DNA from: Stenotrophomonas africana
GTDB lineage: Bacteria; Pseudomonadota; Gammaproteobacteria; Xanthomonadales; Xanthomonadaceae
Assembly: GCF_013004645.1 (NCBI RefSeq)
Contig: NZ_JABEME010000002.1
Location: 124,001 to 188,000, forward strand
Reading direction: 5' to 3'
DNA length: 64,000 nucleotides
The number at the start of each line of letters is the position of its first letter. The stretch's first letter is position 1. Position numbers and translations under genes: made by a program. A model generated the notes under the pieces. That model saw only the letters and a list, made by a program, of their open reading frames with translations. It was not told the origin of the DNA and searched no databases. Below, in pieces: positions 57,996 to 64,000 of the stretch.

Positions 57996-58775
57996 TTAGA
58001 ACGTACCGGGGTAGGCGCCGCCGTCGATCAGCAGGTTCTGCCCGGTGAGGTAACCGGCCTGTGCGCTGCACAGGAAGGCGCAGGCGGCGCCGAATTCGTC
58101 CGGCGTGCCGAAGCGGCCGGCGGGAATCTGCTGGCGGCGGCGCTCGGCCACTTCGCCGGCATCGCCGTCCTTGCCCGCGCTGTGGGCGAAGTTGGCGCGC
58201 AGGCGGTCGGTGTCGAACTGGCCGGGCAGCAGGTTGTTGATCGTGACATTGTGGGCCACGGTGCGGCGCGACAGGCCGGCGACGAACCCGGTCAGGCCGC
58301 TGCGCGCGCCATTGGACAGCGCCAGGATGTCGATCGGGGCCTTCACTGCCGACGAGGTGATGTTGACGATGCGGCCGAAGCCGCGCTCGATCATCGCGTC
58401 GACGGTGGCGCGGATCAGCGCGATCGGCGCCAGCATGTTGGCGTCCAGCGCGGCGATCCAGTCGTCGCGCTCGAAATTGCGGAAATCACCGGGCGGCGGA
58501 CCACCGGCGTTGTTGACCAGGATGTCCACCTGCGGGCATGCGGCCAGTGCCGCCGTGCGGCCGGTCTCGGTGGTGACATCGGCGGCGACTGCACGCACCT
58601 CGGCGGCGCCGGCCAGTGCGCGCAGCTCTTCGGCGGCAGCCTGCAGCGCAGCGTCACCACGGGCCACGATCACTACGTTGACGCCCTCACGCACCAGCGC
58701 ACGCGCGCAACCCAGGCCCAACCCCTTGCTTGCGCCGCAGACCAGTGCCCAGCGGCCGTTGATACCCAGATCCAT
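57996..58775 (-). CDS. SDR-family protein in the biotin operon, atypical active site
   Basis: This 259-residue short-chain dehydrogenase/reductase-like protein has the cofactor motif CGASKGLGLG (residues 13-22, TGxxxGxG form with Cys for Thr) and NNAGG. The SDR core shows Ser in NITSSAVKA, but the usual YxxxK is replaced: the aligned stretch reads LSNGARSG, that is, no Tyr and Arg instead of Lys. It may use a different proton relay, or act in binding rather than reduction. It is placed between bioH and bioC, so a role in the biotin or pimeloyl pathway is inferred, not shown. Confidence 0.82.
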   Translation of the reverse strand: MDLGINGRWALVCGASKGLGLGCARALVREGVNVVIVARGDAALQAAAEELRALAGAAEVRAVAADVTTETGRTAALAACPQVDILVNNAGGPPPGDFRNFERDDWIAALDANMLAPIALIRATVDAMIERGFGRIVNITSSAVKAPIDILALSNGARSGLTGFVAGLSRRTVAHNVTINNLLPGQFDTDRLRANFAHSAGKDGDAGEVAERRRQQIPAGRFGTPDEFGAACAFLCSAQAGYLTGQNLLIDGGAYPGTF

Positions 58776-58804
58776 GCGTCAGTCCTGCGGAATTCGGAAG
58801 GCGC

Positions 58805-59584
58805 TCATTGTCCGCCAACGGCCGGTGACAGGCCGGCAACGAAGTGTTGCAGCGCGGTGGCCACTTCGTCGGCATGACCGAGGAAGGGCGCATGGCCGCC
58901 GTGGGCGATGGTCAGCGCCTGCGCGCCCGGAGCGAGCGCCGCGGCGGCCTGCATCGCCGCAGGAGACACCAGCCGGTCACGCTGGCCGGCGATCCACAGG
59001 CTGGGTTTGCCCAGGGTCGGCAGTGCACCGCGCAGGTCGGTGCTTTCCAGCAGGCGCAATCCCTCCAGCAGTGCACGTTCGGTGGGCGCACCGCGCTCGA
59101 CCAGGCGCTGGCGCAGCGTGCGCAGCTCCTCGCGGGCGTGCGCCGAGCCCATCACGTCCAGCGCGAGGAAGCGTTCCAGGGTGCCGGCGAAGTCGGTGGC
59201 CAACTCGCGACCGAACTGCTCGAACACGGCCGGTTCCACCGCATGCGGCCAGTCCTCGCCACGTACGAAGCGCGGCGTGGCGGCGATCATCGCCAGCCCG
59301 CGCACCTTCGGCAGCGTCGCCGCCGCATGCAGTGCGAACAGACCACCCAGCGACCAGCCGCACCACACCGCCGGTGGCGTGGACGCGGCAATGGCATTGA
59401 CCACGAACGGCAGGCGCAGCGGCGTGGTGTCCTCGCGGCTGTGGCCATGGCCGGGAAGGTCGACCAGATGCAGGGTGAACTGGTCGGCCAAGCGCTGCAC
59501 CAGTGGTGCGAACACACCGCCCTGAAGGGCCCAGCCGTGGATCAGAACCAGGTCCGGCCCGCGGCCGGTGACTTCAATATGCAT
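58805..59584 (-). CDS. bioH: Pimeloyl-ACP methyl ester carboxylesterase
   Basis: BioH removes the methyl group that BioC added, ending chain extension at pimeloyl-ACP. The 259-residue alpha/beta-hydrolase has the oxyanion HGWALQG, the nucleophile Ser78 in GWSLGG, Asp in AGQRDRLVSP and His in AHGGHAPFLGH. The start is ATG 59584; a TTG two codons upstream (59590) is possible. It begins 17 bp after bioF. The Trp-rich lid is typical for BioH. Confidence 0.9.
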   Translation of the reverse strand: MHIEVTGRGPDLVLIHGWALQGGVFAPLVQRLADQFTLHLVDLPGHGHSREDTTPLRLPFVVNAIAASTPPAVWCGWSLGGLFALHAAATLPKVRGLAMIAATPRFVRGEDWPHAVEPAVFEQFGRELATDFAGTLERFLALDVMGSAHAREELRTLRQRLVERGAPTERALLEGLRLLESTDLRGALPTLGKPSLWIAGQRDRLVSPAAMQAAAALAPGAQALTIAHGGHAPFLGHADEVATALQHFVAGLSPAVGGQ

Positions 59585-59601
59585 GGGCAACGACGCGGAA
59601 C

Positions 59602-60825
59602 TCAGGCGAAAGCGGGCAGCGGCGGCGGCGCGGCTTCGCGCACGGCCAGGGTGACGCGGTCGCGCGCGCTGGCGATGGCTTCCACCAGGCCGCGCACCTG
59701 TTCCGGCGTGTGCAGCGCGGACAGTGTCACGCGCAGGCGTGCCTTGCCTTCCGGCACCGTCGGCGGGCGGATTGCACCAACCAGCCAGCCGGCCTGCTCC
59801 AGCGCCGTGGACATCGCCACGGCGGTGTGGTCATCACCGCACAGCAGCGGCTGGATCGGTGTGTCGGAAGCCATCAGGTCCAGCCCATGGCGACGCGCTT
59901 CACTGCGGAACAGCGCGATCAGGTCGGTCAGCTTGGTGCGGCGCCAGTGGTCGCGGCGCGCCAGGCGCACCGCTTCAAGCGCAGCAGCGGCCATCGCCGG
60001 TGGCACGGCGGTGGTGTAGATGTACGGGCGTGCGGTTTCGGCCAGATGCTCGATCAGGTCGTCGCGGCCCAGCACCAGCGCACCGGAACCGCCCAATGCC
60101 TTGCCCAGCGTGACCAGCTGCAGCGGCACATCGTCCACGCCCAGCCCGGCGGCGGCCACGGCACCACGGCCATCACCGACCACGCCTACACCGTGCGCAT
60201 CATCCACATAGAACAGCGCCTGCTGCAGGCGTGCCACAAGCGACAATGCACGCAGCGGTGCGATGTCGCCATCCATGCTGAAGACCCCATCGGTGACCAG
60301 CATTGCCGCGCCATCGGGCGCGTGCTTGAGCTGACGCATTGCGCCTTCCGCATCCAGATGCGGATAACGGCGCAGGCGTGCGCCGGCCAACCGGGTGGCA
60401 TCGAGCAGGCTGGCGTGGTTGAGCTTGTCCTGTACGCAGACATCGTTCTCTTCGCTCAGCAGTGCCTGCTGCACCGCCAGATTGGCGGCGAAGCCACTGC
60501 CGAACAGCAGCGCACGCGGATAGCCCAGCCACTCGGCCACCTCGCGTTCCAGCGCCTCATGCAGGGCGTGGTGGCCGCAGACCAGGTGCGAGGCACCGGC
60601 ACCAGCGCCTTCGCGCGCGGCGGCGTCCTGCAGTGCGTTGACCACGCTGAACTGCTGGGCCAGGCCCAGGTAGTCGTTGCTGCAGAAGCCGGTCAGCCAC
60701 TGGCCGTCCACTTCCAGGCGCACGCCGTCACGACGGGTGACCGTGCGTCGCGGGCGGCGACGGCCTTGGGCATCGCGCAGAGCGCGCTGGGCGTGGAGGC
60801 GGGCGGTCAGGTCGGGGCGGGCCAT
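59602..60825 (-). CDS. bioF: 8-amino-7-oxononanoate synthase
   Basis: BioF condenses pimeloyl-ACP (or -CoA) with alanine. The 407-residue PLP enzyme (fold type I) has FCSNDYLGL, the cofactor-binding [19 protein letters not shown] and the PLP Lys242 in [13 protein letters not shown] 60825 was chosen because the family start [14 protein letters not shown] is there; the longer open frame upstream overlaps bioB's leader and is not similar. It is 67 bp after the bioB stop. Confidence 0.94.
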   Translation of the reverse strand: MARPDLTARLHAQRALRDAQGRRRPRRTVTRRDGVRLEVDGQWLTGFCSNDYLGLAQQFSVVNALQDAAAREGAGAGASHLVCGHHALHEALEREVAEWLGYPRALLFGSGFAANLAVQQALLSEENDVCVQDKLNHASLLDATRLAGARLRRYPHLDAEGAMRQLKHAPDGAAMLVTDGVFSMDGDIAPLRALSLVARLQQALFYVDDAHGVGVVGDGRGAVAAAGLGVDDVPLQLVTLGKALGGSGALVLGRDDLIEHLAETARPYIYTTAVPPAMAAAALEAVRLARRDHWRRTKLTDLIALFRSEARRHGLDLMASDTPIQPLLCGDDHTAVAMSTALEQAGWLVGAIRPPTVPEGKARLRVTLSALHTPEQVRGLVEAIASARDRVTLAVREAAPPPLPAFA

Positions 60826-60892
60826 GGTGGCTGATTGCGTCGACGGGGCGGCTAGGGTAGCGCGTTGCCGCGGCGCCTGCTTGCGGCCCGTC

Positions 60893-61936
60893 TCAGGCCG
60901 CGTGAGCGCAGCCACAGCCGGGCGTATCGGCACTGATATCGGCGTGCACGGTGCCGCCGTGGTCGTGGCCTTCGGCATCCACCTGCACCGCCATCGGCTG
61001 CAGACCCAGGCGCGCGAACAAGGCCAGGTCGCGTTCGCTTTCCGGGTTGCCGGTGGTCAGCAGCTTGTCGCCATAGAAGATCGAATTGGCACCGGCCAGG
61101 AAGCACAGCGCCTGCAGTTCGTCGCTCATCGCCTCGCGCCCGGCCGACAGCCGCACCATGGAGCGTGGCATGGCGATGCGCGCCACCGCGATCATGCGCA
61201 CGAACTCGAACGGGTCCAGCTCGGCACTGCCATGCAGCGGCGTGCCCGCCACCTGCACCAGCTTGTTGATCGGCACCGAATCCGGATGCGCCGGCAACGT
61301 GGCCAGTGCCAGCAGCAGGCCAACGCGCTGCGCGCGCGTCTCGCCCATGCCGACAATGCCGCCGCAACAGGTTTTCAGGCCTGCATCGCGCACGTGCTCC
61401 AGCGTATCCAGGCGGTCCTGGTACTGGCGCGTGTGGATGATCGAATCGTAGTAGTCCGGCGCGGTGTCGAGATTGTGGTTGTAGTAGTCCAGGCCCGCAT
61501 CCTTCAGCGCACGCGCCTGCTCACCACTGAGCATGCCCAGCGTGGCGCAGGTCTCCAGGCCCAGAGCCTTCACCCCGGCGATCATCGCCGCCACCTTCGG
61601 GATGTCGCGGTCCTTCGGTGAACGCCACGCGGCACCCATGCAGAAGCGCGACGCACCGGCGGCCTTGGCCTGGCGGGCCTTGGCCAGGACCGCGTCGGTG
61701 TCCATCAGCTTCTGCGCGTTCACCCCGGTGCTGTAGCGCTGCGCCTGCGGGCAGTACGCGCAGTCTTCCGGGCAGCCGCCGGTCTTGACCGACAGCAGGG
61801 TGGACACCTGCACCTGCGACGGGTCGAAGTGCTCGCGATGGACCGCTGCGGCGCGGAACAGCAGTTCGGGGAACGGCAGCTCGAACAGCGCCTGCAGTTC
61901 GTCGTGTTGCCAGTCGTGGCGGATGGCAGCAGCCAT
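60893..61936 (-). CDS. bioB: Biotin synthase (radical SAM)
   Basis: BioB inserts sulfur into dethiobiotin. The 347-residue protein has the radical SAM cluster ligands Cys55, Cys59 and Cys62 in [12 protein letters not shown] and the YNHNLDTA motif. It has the second-cluster Cys residues in RFCMGAAW and [15 protein letters not shown] His/Cys-rich tail ([19 protein letters not shown]) is an extension beyond the E. coli enzyme and might bind metal. It is the first gene of the bio operon and lies 58 bp from a BirA-type operator. Confidence 0.96.
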   Translation of the reverse strand: MAAAIRHDWQHDELQALFELPFPELLFRAAAVHREHFDPSQVQVSTLLSVKTGGCPEDCAYCPQAQRYSTGVNAQKLMDTDAVLAKARQAKAAGASRFCMGAAWRSPKDRDIPKVAAMIAGVKALGLETCATLGMLSGEQARALKDAGLDYYNHNLDTAPDYYDSIIHTRQYQDRLDTLEHVRDAGLKTCCGGIVGMGETRAQRVGLLLALATLPAHPDSVPINKLVQVAGTPLHGSAELDPFEFVRMIAVARIAMPRSMVRLSAGREAMSDELQALCFLAGANSIFYGDKLLTTGNPESERDLALFARLGLQPMAVQVDAEGHDHGGTVHADISADTPGCGCAHAA

Positions 61937-61994
61937 GGCGGGACCTTGGGTACGAGTGGAGCGAGGGCGGCAGTGTGGGTGGCTCGGCGAAGGC

Positions 61995-62026
61995 TGTCAA
62001 CCATATAGATTCTAATTTGGTTTACG
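61995..62026. promoter_or_regulatory. BirA-type biotin operator
   Basis: The half sites TGTCAACC (61995-62002) and GGTTTACG (62019-62026) are separated by exactly 16 AT-rich bases. This matches the E. coli bio operator plan TTGTAAACC-N16-GGTTTACAA at 6 of 8 inner positions. The spacer and its surroundings hold several AT-rich -10-like hexamers in both directions, so the site would overlap the promoter of bioB and perhaps that of the divergent ClC gene. Confidence 0.6.
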
Positions 62027-62140
62027 GGCCGTTCGTGCAATCGAGCATCGACCGAAGCGCCGCATTTCACCGCATGCTGCAAGGCGTCCAGCCACAGTGC
62101 CTGCTGCCCAACGCAAGCGCTGGCGCGCAGACTCTCTCCC

Positions 62141-63484
62141 ATGATTGGTCTTCACCGACTCCGCGACCGCATCACCACACTGGTCCTGAGTGAGGCCTGG
62201 CGCCGCCGCGCCGCGCTCTGGGGTGGCGCTGTGGCCGTGGCGCTGGTAGCCATCCTGTTCGCCAAGGCCAGTGACGCGGCCTTCCATCTGTTCCAGCGCA
62301 TCACCTCGCACTCGCCGTGGTGGACCCTGCTGCTCACGCCCGGCATCTTCGCGCTGCTGGCCTGGTTGACCGCCGGTGTGCTGAAACCCACGCGGGGCAG
62401 CGGTATTCCGCAGGTCATCGCTGCGTTGGACAAGCCCGATGAGCCATTTCGGAAGACCAATCTTTCGCCTGCGGTCTCAGCCGGCAAGCTGCTGCTGACC
62501 TCGTTGTCGCTGCTCGGCGGCGCGTCGGTCGGGCGCGAGGGGCCCACCGTCCACGTGGGCGCCAGCCTGATGTACCTGTTCGGCCGCTGGTTCGGTTTCA
62601 AGGATCCGCGCGAGCTCTCGCACTTCCTGCTGGCCGGTGGTGCTGCCGGCATTGCGGCGGCGTTCAACACACCGCTGGCGGGTATCGTCTTCGCCATCGA
62701 AGAGCTCAGCGGCCGCTTCGAGCATCGCTTCTCAGGCACGCTGCTGACCGCGGTGATCGTCGGTGGCGTGGTGTCGCTGGGCCTGCTGGGCAACTACACC
62801 TACTTCGGCCACGTGAGCGCACGCCTGCCGCTCGGCCAGGGCTGGCTGGCCATCCTGCTGTGCGGCGTGGTGGCGGGCTTGCTGGGAGGCCTGTTCGCAC
62901 GCGCAGTATTGGCCAGTGCGGCGGGCCGCCCGCGCTGGCTCGGGCAACTGCGGCAGCGGCATCCGGTTCTGTTGGCCGCAGGCTGCGGCCTGGTGGTGGT
63001 ACTGCTCGCCCTGGTCTTCGGTGAAGGCGCGTTCGGCACCGGCTACGAGCAGGCGCGCAGCCTGGTGCAGGGGCAGGCGATGGTCGGCCATGAGTTCGGG
63101 TTGATGAAGTTGTTGGCCAATCTCGCGTCGTACGTGGCCGGTATTCCCGGCGGCCTGTTCTCGCCGGCGCTGGCGGTCGGCGCGGGACTCGGCCACAACC
63201 TGGCGGCGCTGATGCCGGGCGTGGACCCGCGCGCGTTCGTGCTGCTGGGCATGTGTGCTTACCTGACCGGCGTCACCCAGGCGCCACTGACCTCGGCGGT
63301 GATCTCGCTGGAGCTGACCGACAGTGGTGACCTGCTGCTGCCGATCCTGGCCACGGTGCTGATCGCGCGTGGCGTGTCCGGGCTGGTGTGCAGGGTGCCG
63401 ATCTACCGCGGGTTGGCGGAGTTGTTGATGGCGCCCCGTGCGCCAGACGTCGCGGGGGGCACCGATCCTGGAGCGCGGACCTGA
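62141..63484 (+). CDS. ClC-family chloride/proton antiporter
   Basis: This 447-residue membrane protein is a ClC homologue. The chloride filter shows GSGIP (86-90), GREGP (131-135, gating Glu133) and the GIPGGLFSPALAVGAGLG stretch. The proton-path Glu is in AIEELSGRF (IEE, as in the E. coli antiporter), so antiport rather than channel function is likely. There is no CBS domain. Tyr of the inner gate region lies in the C-terminal helix block. It is divergent from bioB, with the BirA-type site between. Confidence 0.9.
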   Translation: MIGLHRLRDRITTLVLSEAWRRRAALWGGAVAVALVAILFAKASDAAFHLFQRITSHSPWWTLLLTPGIFALLAWLTAGVLKPTRGSGIPQVIAALDKPDEPFRKTNLSPAVSAGKLLLTSLSLLGGASVGREGPTVHVGASLMYLFGRWFGFKDPRELSHFLLAGGAAGIAAAFNTPLAGIVFAIEELSGRFEHRFSGTLLTAVIVGGVVSLGLLGNYTYFGHVSARLPLGQGWLAILLCGVVAGLLGGLFARAVLASAAGRPRWLGQLRQRHPVLLAAGCGLVVVLLALVFGEGAFGTGYEQARSLVQGQAMVGHEFGLMKLLANLASYVAGIPGGLFSPALAVGAGLGHNLAALMPGVDPRAFVLLGMCAYLTGVTQAPLTSAVISLELTDSGDLLLPILATVLIARGVSGLVCRVPIYRGLAELLMAPRAPDVAGGTDPGART

Positions 63485-63491
63485 GGCAGGC

Positions 63492-64000
63492 TCATGTGCC
63501 CTGCCGCAGCCAGGCCACCAGTGCCGAGAACGCGGGCGATGGCTGGCGTCGGTTCGGGTAGTACAGGTGGTAACCGGCGAAGGGCACGCACCATTTGTCC
63601 AGCACGGCCACCAGGCGCCCAGCCGCCAGATGCTCGGTGACCAGTGGTTCGGGAACATAGGCCAGCCCCAGACCGTCAAGCGCGGCGTTGATGACGTGAG
63701 TCATGCTGTTGAACACCAGCGGTCCCTCCCCGCGCACGCTGAACTCCTTTCCCTTTCCCTTTCCCTTGCCCTTGTCCTCGAATTCCCAGGCGTAGATCGA
63801 TCCGTTGGGACGGTGGCGGATGTTGATGCAGCGGTGGCGGGTGATGTCGGCCGGCTTCTTCGGCTTCGGGTGCGCGTCGAAGTATGCAGGGGAGGCCACT
63901 ACGACCAGCCTCCAGTCCGGACCGACACGCACTGCGATCATGTCCTTGCTCAGCGCCTCACCCAGGCGGATGCCGGCGTCGAAACGCTGCTCGACCACGT
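63492..64000 (-). CDS. LysR-family regulator, C-terminal part (5' end outside window)
   Basis: The 168 visible residues are most of a LysR substrate-binding domain: DAGIRLGEALSKDMIAVRVG, RLVVVASPAYFDAHP, the RHRPNGSIYAWEFE block, GPLVFNSMTHVINAALDGLGLAYVPE and LYYPNRRQPSPAFSALVAWL. The helix-turn-helix lies beyond base 64000. An in-frame hexanucleotide repeat (TTTCCC in this strand, 63748-63765, plus two variants) encodes DKGKGKGKGKEF where relatives have a short loop. The gene is convergent with the ClC gene. Confidence 0.85.
   Translation of the reverse strand, partial: VVEQRFDAGIRLGEALSKDMIAVRVGPDWRLVVVASPAYFDAHPKPKKPADITRHRCINIRHRPNGSIYAWEFEDKGKGKGKGKEFSVRGEGPLVFNSMTHVINAALDGLGLAYVPEPLVTEHLAAGRLVAVLDKWCVPFAGYHLYYPNRRQPSPAFSALVAWLRQGT
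63748..63777. repeat. Hexanucleotide tandem repeat inside the LysR gene
   Basis: Three perfect TTTCCC units (63748-63765) are followed by TTGCCC and TTGTCC. On the coding strand it reads as Gly-Lys pairs. Unit gain or loss keeps the frame and changes only the length of a Gly-Lys loop. Confidence 0.75.

Overview
The window is a stretch of high-GC chromosome from a Stenotrophomonas, very probably the S. maltophilia complex. Three things support this. A 741-residue secreted dipeptidyl peptidase IV has its catalytic Ser, Asp and His at 610, 685 and 717, the values I recall for the S. maltophilia enzyme. A two-component system lies divergent to a three-gene RND pump in the smeRS/smeABC arrangement. 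Nearly every intergenic gap carries GTAG-headed palindromes of the SMAG (REP) type known from S. maltophilia. The genes are core housekeeping and accessory metabolic genes. I see no rRNA, tRNA, prophage, integrase, transposase or CRISPR array.

Left part (1-17 kb): the 3' end of a TatD nuclease; a panE and NAD-epimerase pair; a YadGH-type ABC exporter divergent from a ferredoxin-NADP reductase; two tandem secreted chitin-active LPMOs, one cut short by a nonsense codon; a DUF1203 gene divergent from a membrane diguanylate cyclase; an overlapping operon of a lipoprotein alpha/beta-hydrolase with NatAB; an AraC regulator; and a TonB-C lipoprotein.

Middle part (17-36.5 kb): YqhA, a YfcG-type GST, DPP IV, a Coa1-like protein, a DUF885 peptidase, a bestrophin-hemB-SHOCT run, a WD40-like protein divergent from aroE, DinG helicase, ilvD, and a ygiB-ygiC-zinc-ribbon operon.

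Right part (36.6-64 kb): a tightly overlapping six-gene membrane operon (RDD, SpoIIM, DUF4129, DUF4350, MoxR ATPase, DUF58) on the minus strand; a gamma carbonic anhydrase; the two-component system with its RND pump; mnmG; a 548-bp gap with two candidate small RNAs; a threonine dehydratase-like enzyme with a YdcF protein; a biotin operon (bioB, bioF, bioH, an SDR with an unusual active site, bioC) with a BirA-type operator upstream; a ClC antiporter; and a partial LysR regulator.

Most operons are compact, with 4-base start/stop overlaps. Gene ends are commonly followed by REP palindromes, and in two cases the REP head supplies the stop codon. The features least explained by known genes are the structured intergenic elements: a four-way-junction element at 2395-2580, a long-stem element at 3572-3673 with a partial copy near ilvD, the 29-bp palindrome after dinG, and the orphan terminators around 54.4-54.5 kb.
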